Shown here: positions 1 to 5,968 of the stretch, one piece after another | Position numbering within the stretch: the first letter of the stretch is position 1 | Layout of the letters: the number at the start of each line of letters is the position of its first letter | NCBI GenBank assembly: GCA_903854365.1 | Contig: CAINWE010000035.1 | Span: 1-6,323, forward strand | Origin: Oligoflexia bacterium | GTDB taxonomy: Bacteria > Bdellovibrionota > UBA1018 | Reading direction: 5' to 3' | DNA length: 6,323 nt | Translations under genes and position numbers: made by a program | Notes under the pieces: model-generated | What the model was told of the DNA's origin: nothing | What the model saw: only the letters and a program-made list of their open reading frames with translations | The model's database searches: none

Positions 1-1
1 C

Positions 2-82
2 CCGAGCGATAGTAGCTTTAATGCTCTGACTCAAGGTGCCGGATATTACAATACCGGTGCTTTCATTCTTTTTCAAAAGTAG
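2..82 (+). CDS. C-terminal end of an unidentified protein (partial)
   Basis: An open frame enters from the left edge and ends at TAG 80-82, giving 26 residues. The tail reads QGAGYYNTGAFILFQK. The alternation of aromatic and small residues and the near-terminal phenylalanine would suit the last strand of an outer-membrane beta-barrel or an exported protein, but the piece is too short to assign. The other two + frames close within 30 bases and the codons look ordinary. The next 200 bases are AT-rich and non-coding, which fits a gene end here. The family is not recognised, and a chance open frame of this length remains possible. Confidence 0.35.
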   Translation, partial: PSDSSFNALTQGAGYYNTGAFILFQK

Positions 83-282
83 TTGATAATAAAATTACAA
101 AGACATGATCGAATCGACCCATTTGAGGGTTAACTCTTAGTTACAAAAAATTGACTCGACAAGAGAATTTTTGCGGGGAGATTTAGGTCAAATTGTTTCG
201 GTTAATATTGTTTTGAGTGATAACAGGGTTGGCTCATGATTTCATTACCGTAGAATCCGTTTTGCTGGAGACTTTCAACAGT
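83..282. other. AT-rich intergenic region, no gene seen
   Basis: This stretch holds no convincing coding frame on either strand. It is AT-rich and contains promoter-like pieces, such as TAATAT at 203-208, but no well-spaced -35 partner was found, so no promoter is called. It probably carries the control region for the gene start at 294. A short inverted repeat TAACT/AGTTA (131-143) is too small to be called a terminator. Confidence 0.4.
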
Positions 283-288
283 AAGGAG
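283..288 (+). promoter_or_regulatory. Strong Shine-Dalgarno site AAGGAG for the ATG at 294
   Basis: AAGGAG lies 5 bases before ATG 294, which is close to ideal spacing. It is the best ribosome binding site in the window, yet the frame it serves closes after five codons (TGA 309-311). It therefore marks a genuine translation start of either a leader peptide or a now-broken gene. Confidence 0.6.
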
Positions 289-293
289 AAGTC

Positions 294-568
294 ATGAGTC
301 ATTCATTTTGAGTGCATCGCTCAATATCAAGCCCCGTTTTTGCGTGGGCCAAAGCGCAGGCAAGTCCATATTCAGCAGGTTTTCAGACGTACGTGACCAG
401 GTTAAAGCAAGGCGTGAGTGGCCATTCTCGATTGTCTGCCACGGCTAGAGTGAATCAGGTTCGACGGCGACGGGTGAGGCTATTCATCGGGAGGATTCCG
501 CTGCTCCCATGGGTGGGGCAACTGCAAATCCAACGGAGAGTTGGAAAAAGATGCTGAGTGGCGTATAA
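294..568 (+). pseudogene. Probable broken small gene of unknown family
   Basis: The frame from ATG 294 reads MSHSF and stops at TGA 309-311. The -1 frame picks up immediately and runs to TAA 566-568 with one internal stop (TAG 446-448). It reads as plausible protein, for example VGQSAGKSIFSRFSDVRDQV and, after the TAG, STATGEAIHREDSAAPMGG. One lost base near the start plus one point mutation would restore about 90 codons. The original frame from 312 is also open to 557, but its product is arginine-rich and low in acidic residues, which is typical of a shadow frame. No family is recognised. Alternatives are a five-residue leader peptide or non-coding DNA with chance open frames. Confidence 0.35.
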
Positions 569-606
569 GCGAATGACAAACTGTGAAACTGAAATCGGGT
601 GTTGAG

Positions 607-1677
607 ATGCTGAGTTTTGTGAGGGTGTCTATCTGTCTCGCTGTGGGAATGATTGCGTTTTCGAGTCACAGCGCCTGGGCGATGCATAAGGCGCTCTTAG
701 CGGCAAAGCTTTATCGTTTAGAAATGAAAGAGGTGGGAGACGCGGCTACTGCAGGAGGGCCTACGTCAGAAGAATCCGGGCGCTCTGTTTTAGGCGCGCC
801 TCAGAACTCCCGCGTCCAGTCCGAACTGAAAGTACACTGGAAAGCTCTGGGACTTGCATATCCAGCTGCTCTAGGTCCTTCACGTGTGGATGCAGAATCG
901 ATGCGGACCTTAGAGCAGGAGTTTGTGCAGGGGCGGCGCGGAGCCGAGGCAGAAGGTCACGAGAAGGTGATTGCGCAGTGGCCTGGGTTCAAAGATTTTA
1001 GCGCTGGATTTATTAAAATTCCGAGTGGTTTTTTACCGAATGGATTGCCGATGGGAGGCTTTGAGGCTGCCAAGTACCCGGTGACGCGTGATCTGTGGAA
1101 TCAAATGATGCCCGACTTCGCAGTGAGCTTGGGTGCGAATCCCTCTTGTCCTGTGACCGAGGTGGCCTGGGATAATTCAGATGGTTCGCCTGCTGAAGTT
1201 CAAGTTTTTTTGGAGAGACTGAACGCTAAGACCGCTGGTCTCGGGTGTGTGTATGATTTGCCGACGGATCCTGAACTTTGGTACCTCATCCGCGGGGACG
1301 TATCTGGGAAGAGTACTGCTCGTTATTCCTTAGGGGTGGCAGGAGGATCTAGTTCTGGAATAGAGAGGGTGGTCTTGTTGAATGATGAAAATGTCGACGA
1401 TTACATCACGCATGAGGGAAACTCAAGTGGCCGACTCCGTCCGGTAGGTCTAAAGAGAGTCAATGCGTTTGGACTGGAGCTCGGAAACGTGTGGAAGCTG
1501 TCTAAAGATCCTTATTATGTTTCACAACCCAAAGTGGGTCGCACGGCGCGAGGAGGTTGCTGGTTCTTCGATCTCAGCTGTGCGAGCTCTCATTACAAGA
1601 CGATTGCCTACGCTGGCGATCGTCAAGACTTTATCGGTTTTAGTTTAGTGAGGAGATGTTCGTCGGATTCTCACTAG
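607..1677 (+). CDS. Exported divergent FGE-sulfatase (SUMF1) fold protein
   Basis: The 356-residue product starts with a Sec signal peptide (MLSFVR, then a hydrophobic core, then AWA at 23-25 as likely cleavage site). Residues 26-125 are a family-unknown, mostly polar N-terminal region. Residues about 130-350 match the FGE-sulfatase domain: AAKYPVTRDLWNQMMP (154-169), VYDLPTDPELWYLIRGD (215-231) in place of the usual RLPTEAEWEYAARAG, VNAFGLELGNVW (285-296), ARGGCW (314-319) and GFSLVRR (344-350). In true FGE a copper-binding cysteine lies two residues after the GGSW tryptophan; here that position is Phe, and the only nearby cysteines are 318 and 325. Formylglycine-generating activity is therefore doubtful, and a structural or ligand-binding role outside the cytoplasm is more likely. 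ATG 607 is preferred because it gives a compact signal peptide; an in-frame GTG at 583 would add eight residues. Neither start has a strong Shine-Dalgarno site. Confidence 0.85.
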   Translation: MLSFVRVSICLAVGMIAFSSHSAWAMHKALLAAKLYRLEMKEVGDAATAGGPTSEESGRSVLGAPQNSRVQSELKVHWKALGLAYPAALGPSRVDAESMRTLEQEFVQGRRGAEAEGHEKVIAQWPGFKDFSAGFIKIPSGFLPNGLPMGGFEAAKYPVTRDLWNQMMPDFAVSLGANPSCPVTEVAWDNSDGSPAEVQVFLERLNAKTAGLGCVYDLPTDPELWYLIRGDVSGKSTARYSLGVAGGSSSGIERVVLLNDENVDDYITHEGNSSGRLRPVGLKRVNAFGLELGNVWKLSKDPYYVSQPKVGRTARGGCWFFDLSCASSHYKTIAYAGDRQDFIGFSLVRRCSSDSH

Positions 1678-1822
1678 CGTTCCATTTTGCTTCAACCCAC
1701 TATCGTTCATGCTGAGACCTCCCTAAAGCTCGGTCGCTTGCGATTCGGTCTTCGATTTGCAAGTTTAACGGATCTAGAGGCCTTTGGGGTTCTTGATTGT
1801 TCAGGAGTGATTCGCAGGAAGT

Positions 1823-1827
1823 AGGAG
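1823..1827 (+). promoter_or_regulatory. Shine-Dalgarno AGGAG favouring GTG 1836 for the kinase
   Basis: AGGAG lies 8 bases before GTG 1836. The frame is open from TTG 1797, where only GGGG about 7 bases upstream could serve. The GTG start is the better-supported of the two and removes 13 residues lacking any recognisable motif. Confidence 0.4.
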
Positions 1828-1835
1828 CTGGTCGA

Positions 1836-2960
1836 GTGCATGCTCATGCCGTCAGTCAGAACGTGAAGGGTCGTTTCCACGCTATTCTAGAGCGACCGGG
1901 TCTCAAGTCTTATCTCGCTCAGGGTGGGCTGGGAATTGCTGCGGCTGCAGTCGCAGGGTTAGTGCAGTTTGCGCTTCGGAGTCAGCTAGTTCACAGTGAT
2001 TACATTTTATTTATTCCGGCTATTTTATTCTCTTCAAGAGTCGCTGGATTTTTAGCAGGCATCTTGGCAACGATCGCAGGTGCTGGGATTGGGATCCTGT
2101 TCTCAGTGATGATTTCTAGTTCAACGCGCTTCGCCTACTCGCCAGACTGGTTCGCAGCTTTAGTCTTCATTGGGGTTGGCCTTTCGGTCTCGTCGGTTAC
2201 TGCTTTGTCCAGGCGTCGCAGCACTGAGCTCACACAAGCTAGGGAGGAAGCCGAGAGACTATCGGGAGTGAGGTCGGGCTTTCTAGATGTTGCTGCTCAT
2301 GAGTTGCGAACTCCGACAACGACATTGTCACTCTTGTTACAATATACCGAGCGGCAGCTTCTCAAGGGTCATCCGGTAGATTTGGCCACATTAGTCCGCC
2401 TTCGGAGTCAGGCGGCACGCCTGTCACGTCTAGTAGCGGATCTCTTTGATGTGTCTCGTTTGGATCATCACTTCATGGTGTTGAGGTTAGAACGGACAGA
2501 TCTCAAGTTATTGGTTGCTGAATGTGTCAATAATTTCAAAATGCGAGAGCCGGATCGTCAGCTGGTTTACGTCGAGCCCAGCGAGTTATTTGAATTAGAT
2601 TTAGATCCGTCCAGAATCGTTCAAGTTCTCTCGAATCTGATTGATAATGCTATTAAATATACAGATCCGTCGTGGCCGATTGAGGTGCGCTTAGAGGGTA
2701 AGGTAGATGTGATACGAATCTCCGTTATTGATCATAGTGTCGGAATATCTGCGGAGCAGCAGCAGTCGCTCTTTGAGCCGCTCACTCGTGGAACGTCTGA
2801 TCGGGTTGAGCAAGCGAGTGGTTTGGGACTCGGGCTCTTTATTAGTCGCGGTATTGTCGAGCTCCATGGCGGAACGATTGGTGTCGTTAGTGTAGCTGGA
2901 GTAGGCAGTGTGTTTTATTTCGAGTTACCTCGGTCGCTCGCTACTGGAAAGATGCCTTGA
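1836..2960 (+). CDS. Membrane sensor histidine kinase (DUF4118-HisKA-HATPase)
   Basis: The 374-residue kinase (numbered from GTG 1836) autophosphorylates a histidine and passes the phosphate to a response regulator, very probably its neighbour. Residues about 28-125 hold several hydrophobic segments resembling the four-helix DUF4118 domain of KdpD-like sensors (DYILFIPAILFSSRVAGFLA). There is no sizeable periplasmic sensing domain, so the signal is probably sensed in or near the membrane. A charged linker (about 127-146) leads to the HisKA H-box FLDVAAHELRTP with phospho-acceptor His155. The ATPase domain has the N-box SNLIDNAIKYT (266-276), a G1-box-like DHSVGI (299-304), FEPLTRG (322-328) and the G2 box SGLGLGLFIS (328-337). 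The G1 box is normally DxGxGI; here its first glycine is serine. An upstream TTG at 1797 is the alternative start. The stop is 2 bases before the regulator ATG, so the two are co-transcribed. Confidence 0.92.
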   Translation: MHAHAVSQNVKGRFHAILERPGLKSYLAQGGLGIAAAAVAGLVQFALRSQLVHSDYILFIPAILFSSRVAGFLAGILATIAGAGIGILFSVMISSSTRFAYSPDWFAALVFIGVGLSVSSVTALSRRRSTELTQAREEAERLSGVRSGFLDVAAHELRTPTTTLSLLLQYTERQLLKGHPVDLATLVRLRSQAARLSRLVADLFDVSRLDHHFMVLRLERTDLKLLVAECVNNFKMREPDRQLVYVEPSELFELDLDPSRIVQVLSNLIDNAIKYTDPSWPIEVRLEGKVDVIRISVIDHSVGISAEQQQSLFEPLTRGTSDRVEQASGLGLGLFISRGIVELHGGTIGVVSVAGVGSVFYFELPRSLATGKMP

Positions 2961-2962
2961 CG

Positions 2963-3340
2963 ATGGACGAAAATCCCTCAAAAACTATTTTGATAGTCGA
3001 GGATGATCCAGAGATTAGCTATACTCTTAAGCTCTTTCTCGAAGGCGAGGGATATCGAGTGTTGACGGCTAACAACGGCCTGAAGGCTCTCGAGGTGTTG
3101 ACTCAGGGCTTAACTCCTCACTTGATTCTCTTAGATATGAAAATGCCAATCATGAACGGTTGGCAGTTTGCTATTGAGTTTGTGAACAAATTTGACCACA
3201 TGTCGCCGATCATTGTCTTTACGGCTGCAGCAGACGCCGCCAAACGGGCTCAGGAGGTGAATGCCATCGGGTGGATTGCGAAGCCTTTTGATTTAGATGA
3301 ACTGCTGGCTCTGATCAAGAAGTACGAGAGAAAGAGCTAA
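2963..3340 (+). CDS. Single-domain CheY-like response regulator
   Basis: The 125-residue product is a receiver domain only. It has the acidic pocket VEDD (12-15), phospho-acceptor Asp58 in LILLDMKMP, the switch residue Thr87 in IVFTA, and the conserved Lys107 in AKPF. The key catalytic residues are all present. No DNA-binding or enzymatic output domain follows, so it probably acts by protein-protein contact or in a phosphorelay rather than as a direct transcription factor. It starts 2 bases after the kinase stop. A TTG at 2957 would overlap that stop as TTGA and add two residues; ATG 2963 is preferred. It is the evident partner of the upstream kinase. The pairing is inferred from adjacency. 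Confidence 0.92.
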   Translation: MDENPSKTILIVEDDPEISYTLKLFLEGEGYRVLTANNGLKALEVLTQGLTPHLILLDMKMPIMNGWQFAIEFVNKFDHMSPIIVFTAAADAAKRAQEVNAIGWIAKPFDLDELLALIKKYERKS

Positions 3341-3397
3341 GATCAGAAAATCAACTTAAACAAAAAAAATGCGTCAATCCATCGTGTGTCTTCCCTT

Positions 3398-3417
3398 AGA
3401 TGCAAAGACATGCATCT
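3398..3417. repeat. 7-bp perfect inverted repeat downstream of the two-component operon
   Basis: AGATGCA (3398-3404) and TGCATCT (3411-3417) are separated by a 6-base loop, about 60 bases after the regulator stop. It could form an RNA hairpin that ends or protects the operon transcript, but no T-run follows on either strand, so it is not called an intrinsic terminator. A second, imperfect AT-rich inverted repeat (ATTCT...AGAAT, 3433-3460) lies just beyond it. Confidence 0.35.
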
Positions 3418-3483
3418 CTCAAAGTGAACTAAATTCTTATTAAATTATATTTATTAGAATAGGAAGCTGAGGAATTTTAAGAC

Positions 3484-3964
3484 ATCCGAAATCCGGTGGG
3501 GCTGGAGTATCTGGTCGTTAGGGGCCCGGCTACCCCTGTTCCAAAAAAGACGGCCAACTCGCTACTGAAGGTCCCGAGTTACTTTTGCGCTCTCGCAAGG
3601 CGAGTTTAAAGCCAGGTCAAAAATTCATCATATTGGATGAAATCCAATATGTGCCGCAACTCATTCCCGTTGTAAAAAGGATGATCGGCGAGGATTGAGC
3701 TCCGGGGCAGGATATCTTAACTGGCTCTCAGTAGTTGGAGGTGATGAAATCGTTGGCGGACCGTCTGGCTGGTCGTGTTGCTGTTTTAGATTTGGAGGGG
3801 TTTAACCTCTCAGAAATCGCTCAGGAGCTGGCTTGAGTTCTTTCGATTAGCGTATCCTTGGTGAAAAATTTCAAGCGGGATGGTCATCTCCCCTAGTCAA
3901 GAAATGGGCTTACTGTCTCAACGGGACTTGGATATTTCCTACGATATCAGATGAAATAAGGTGA
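3484..3964 (+). pseudogene. Decayed AAA+ ATPase of the AAA_14/DUF4143 family
   Basis: No intact frame exists here, but pieces read clearly as a DUF4143-type ATPase. In the first frame (from 3484), VVRGPATPVPKKTANSLLK (3514-3570) resembles a degraded Walker A region. After a frameshift near 3565-3580, the frame at 3576 gives Walker B FIILDEIQYVPQLIPVVKRM (3627-3686), then PGQDILTGSQ (sensor 1), then SLADRLAGRVAVLDLEGFNL and SEIAQEL. In-frame stops lie at 3696-3698 (TGA), 3732-3734 (TAG) and 3834-3836 (TGA). A second shift near 3870 leads to GWSSPLVKKWAYCLNGTWIF, resembling the start of the DUF4143 region, ending at TGA 3962-3964. Intact members have about 400 residues; about 160 codons remain and the C-terminal half is not recognisable. 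This fills most of the gap between the regulator and the next gene. Confidence 0.8.
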
Positions 3965-4164
3965 ATGAATAGCCCTTTAGCTCGATCTGAGAATGGATTA
4001 CTTTGGGTTTCATTCGGTCGATGTAAGGGTTTAAGATTTGAGCCCCTCGTGTTGGCAAAATAAATCTAATAAATTAATCTCAAGATAGCGGTGTGAGTTT
4101 TGTTGTCTGAGAATCTATTTAGGTGTTTAAAACTTAATATTTTTAATGTATGAAATTTCAGCCC

Positions 4165-4194
4165 TTGGTATGCCGCCCTCAATTTGATTAGATT
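4165..4194 (+). promoter_or_regulatory. Possible sigma-70-like promoter for the second FGE-fold gene
   Basis: TTGGTA (4165-4170) and TAGATT (4189-4194) each match four of six consensus bases, with an 18-base spacer. Transcription would begin near 4201, leaving a leader of about 15 bases that contains the ribosome site. The preceding stretch 3965-4164 is AT-rich and shows no gene. Confidence 0.3.
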
Positions 4195-4206
4195 GTAACC
4201 TTTGTT

Positions 4207-4210
4207 GGAG
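4207..4210 (+). promoter_or_regulatory. Shine-Dalgarno GGAG deciding start ATG 4217
   Basis: GGAG lies 6 bases before ATG 4217. The frame is open from TTG 4202, but that codon overlaps this region and has no site of its own, so ATG 4217 is chosen. Confidence 0.6.
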
Positions 4211-4216
4211 CTAAAA

Positions 4217-5149
4217 ATGAGCCGAAAAAAATCAAATCTATCCCAATGGTTGATAATTTTTTTGACGATAAGCCTAGCCTGTCTTTCAAGCGTTCAAGCT
4301 GGGCTGAGCGACTGTAGCAATCCGTTTAATCTGGTTCTGAGGGGGCAGGCGGCGCATGAGGTAGATTTTCGCTTCTGCGAAATACCAGAAAGCTCCGGAA
4401 CGACTCTTGGCAGCGAAACTGACGGGGATTGGCCTGCCTTCCCTAGAGCCTTTCAAAAGTTTCACATGGGTCAGACTACGATCACTCAAAGGCAGTATCA
4501 GTTAATTATGGGGGGCACTCCTTGGATTGATCAGTCTGGCTACGTTTATCCGTATGTCAAGTTGGGAGATGACTACCCAGCCGTAGTCATCCATTTCAGA
4601 GAGGCCATGGAGTTTGCCCGACGATTGAGCCTGATTGACGAATCCGCGACTTATCGCTTACCTACTGAGGCCGAATGGGAGTATGCAGCCCGAGCTGGAT
4701 CCACGACAAAGTATTATTGGGGGGACTCCTTTGATCCGGACTATGCCAACTGGCAGAATTGGCTCAGTTTTCATCCGGAGAGCGTGAACTCTTGTCCTTA
4801 CTCGGAGAGTAGGCTTCTCTTCGTAATGCTAGATCGCGCCCATGGAACGGAAAATGGAAGGACTAGAGGTTACTGCGCCAACTCATTTGGACTGATGCAT
4901 ATGGTTGGAAATGTAGCTCAGTGGACATTAGACGCAGATTCAGATGATGTGCGCAATTTGTCAACGGATGGCCATCGATATCAAATCGGGGATCGAGATT
5001 CTCTGCAAGTGTTGCGGGGCGGCTCCTTCATGTCGTTCAGCAGTAACCAGCTCGAATCTGCTAGTCGTTCTTTCGCTTTTCCCGATAGACCATTGAAAGT
5101 ATTGGGAGTTGGGGTTGGTTTCCGTCTGGTGAGGGTGCCTCGAAATTGA
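4217..5149 (+). CDS. Exported FGE-sulfatase (SUMF1) fold protein
   Basis: The 310-residue product begins with a Sec signal peptide: a basic n-region (MSRKK), a hydrophobic core, and VQA at 26-28 before a likely cleavage. The SLAC sequence within the core is a poor lipobox, so a lipoprotein is less likely. The FGE-sulfatase domain is close to the family pattern: FHMGQTTITQRQYQLIMG (82-99), YPAVVIHFREAMEFARRLS (120-138), YRLPTEAEWEYAARAG (146-161) with YYWGD (166-170), NSFGLMHMVGNVAQW (222-236), VLRGGSF (265-271) and GVGFRLVRV (299-307). In catalytic FGE a cysteine lies two residues after the GGSW/F aromatic; here it is serine and no cysteine follows. The protein is thus probably a non-catalytic, exported member with a binding or structural role. 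Active sulfatase maturases of this family act on sulfatases, and none is encoded in the window. It has its own likely promoter and a terminator at its stop codon. Confidence 0.92.
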   Translation: MSRKKSNLSQWLIIFLTISLACLSSVQAGLSDCSNPFNLVLRGQAAHEVDFRFCEIPESSGTTLGSETDGDWPAFPRAFQKFHMGQTTITQRQYQLIMGGTPWIDQSGYVYPYVKLGDDYPAVVIHFREAMEFARRLSLIDESATYRLPTEAEWEYAARAGSTTKYYWGDSFDPDYANWQNWLSFHPESVNSCPYSESRLLFVMLDRAHGTENGRTRGYCANSFGLMHMVGNVAQWTLDADSDDVRNLSTDGHRYQIGDRDSLQVLRGGSFMSFSSNQLESASRSFAFPDRPLKVLGVGVGFRLVRVPRN

Positions 5150-5183
5150 AACACCTTGTTGATTTGGGTTAGGTGTTTTTCTC
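5149..5183 (+). terminator. Intrinsic terminator of the second FGE-fold gene
   Basis: AAACACCT (5149-5156) pairs perfectly with AGGTGTTT (5171-5178) across a 14-base loop, and the T-rich run TTTTTCTCTTT (5176-5186) follows. The stem begins at the last base of the stop codon. The large loop and modest GC make it moderate in strength. Confidence 0.6.
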
Positions 5184-5257
5184 TTTGGAGACCACTTGCC
5201 TGGGCGGAGAAGCAGTTTTGGCAAAATTTCCAGTAGTAGAGCGCGAGGGAGTCGCGA

Positions 5258-5273
5258 TTGAAACAGGTTTCAA
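5258..5273. repeat. 16-bp palindrome TTGAAAC-AG-GTTTCAA
   Basis: Two perfect 7-base arms are separated by 2 bases, between the convergent ends of the second FGE-fold gene and the DUF1801 gene. Its size and symmetry would suit a dimeric protein binding site. It lies downstream of both flanking genes and has no T-run, so neither operator nor terminator can be assigned. Confidence 0.35.
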
Positions 5274-5302
5274 GGGATGTAGCTAGTGTTCGAATTACTC
5301 CA

Positions 5303-5665
5303 TCACATATCGGAACTCCTACAGATCTCGTTTAGTCTCGTAAAAATGAGCAGTTTAAGGATTTTCTTGCTCAATGGCTTGTCGACTGGAAAGTGCAGTG
5401 CGCTTTTCGTTTGTTCGAACTTCGCTACATGAGTTGCGATCGTTTTGAGCGTACTTCCGCTGAAAGGGTAGTAGGAGCAGTAGTTTTTCCTCGCTGCAAA
5501 TCCTCCAATCACGATTCCATGATATTTAAAGGCGGGCATGCCATAGCTCTTGCATTCGGTGCAATTTGGCACTATTTCGGTAATCAGTCCTCTTAACCGC
5601 GTGAGCGTGGATTTTTGGGGTTCAGGGATGTCTTTGAGATAGCGATCGATTGGATTAGTGCCCAT
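5303..5665 (-). CDS. DUF1801 (YdhG-like) protein
   Basis: The 120-residue product fits the DUF1801 family in length and pattern: PIDRYLKDIPEPQKSTLTRL (5-24), the hallmark KSYGMPAFKYHG (39-50), FAARKNYCSYYP (56-67), ALHFPVDKPLSKKILKLL (89-106). Members are small cytoplasmic proteins; some have been proposed to be frataxin-like iron chaperones, but function here is unknown. Cysteines at 35, 38 and 63 are not a family signature. The frame is open up to TTG 5701, which would add 12 residues and has a weak GGA upstream; ATG 5665 is preferred because the family domain starts right after it, though it has no clear Shine-Dalgarno site. It lies downstream of the CPXCG gene on the same strand and converges on the second FGE-fold gene. 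Confidence 0.85.
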   Translation of the reverse strand: MGTNPIDRYLKDIPEPQKSTLTRLRGLITEIVPNCTECKSYGMPAFKYHGIVIGGFAARKNYCSYYPFSGSTLKTIATHVAKFEQTKSALHFPVDKPLSKKILKLLIFTRLNEICRSSDM

Positions 5666-5737
5666 TTTGTTCAGACTAATGAATTTGCTATCAGACTTCA
5701 ATTGGTATCCAGCGAGAGCGTTTACACAGAATCATGG

Positions 5738-5757
5738 GGGGAGAGCTATATCTCCCC
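5738..5757. repeat. GGGGAGA/TCTCCCC hairpin between the CPXCG and DUF1801 genes
   Basis: GGGGAGA (5738-5744) and TCTCCCC (5751-5757) form a perfect 7-bp stem with a 6-base loop, 15 bases after the CPXCG stop. The GC-rich stem could slow or end minus-strand transcription from the cryptochrome operon, but the downstream bases on that strand are not T-rich, so a classical intrinsic terminator is not supported. Confidence 0.45.
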
Positions 5758-5771
5758 TCTTAAGGCACCAC

Positions 5772-5954
5772 TCAATTGCACTTCTCTGCCCTGACCTGCG
5801 CATGGCTGTCACCAAAAGACACTACGTACCGGATCGGATTGCAACAAACCTCGCAGTCCGTAATACTCTCTTGGTGGCTCCCGTCCTCGGGGTAAAACTC
5901 AATCCAAATCTGCTCCCAACAGTAGGGGCAGTTCACTTGATAATTAGTTTCCAT
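5772..5954 (-). CDS. CPXCG-type cysteine-rich small protein
   Basis: The 60-residue acidic product has the paired cysteine layout of the CPXCG-motif family: NCPYCWEQIWIEFYPEDG (8-25), then DCEVCCNPIRYVV (33-45). Cys9/Cys12 and Cys34/Cys37 would form a small zinc-ribbon-like site; Cys38 is also conserved in the family. The usual glycine after the first knuckle is tryptophan here (CPYCW). Function of the family is unknown; metal binding is inferred from the cysteines. The start ATG 5954 has a purine-rich site (GAAGGGAAG) a few bases upstream, overlapping the end of the dehydrogenase remnant. The gene was probably third in an operon behind the cryptochrome and the dehydrogenase. Confidence 0.85.
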   Translation of the reverse strand: METNYQVNCPYCWEQIWIEFYPEDGSHQESITDCEVCCNPIRYVVSFGDSHAQVRAEKCN

Positions 5955-5968
5955 TCTTCATCTTCCCT

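Noticed and set aside
300..311. Programmed -1 frameshift joining MSHSF to the following open frame
   Set aside because: There is no recognisable slippery heptamer or downstream structure, and the shifted frame itself contains a TAG at 446-448.
312..557. Independent 81-codon gene starting at GTG 312
   Set aside because: There is no ribosome site for GTG 312, and the product is arginine-rich with almost no acidic residues and no family resemblance. It is more likely a shadow frame of a broken gene.
549..615. 11-base direct repeat AGATGCTGAGT (549-559 and 605-615)
   Set aside because: It is short and isolated, and includes the common ATG context. Nothing else supports a duplication.
1678..1824. 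Open frame continuing past the stop of the first FGE-fold gene for about 48 codons
   Set aside because: The domain already ends at GFSLVRR, the extension resembles no family, has no ribosome site, and overlaps the kinase start. It is probably chance.
3398..3417. Intrinsic terminator for the two-component operon
   Set aside because: The stem is good, but no T-run follows on either strand, so it is listed only as an inverted repeat.
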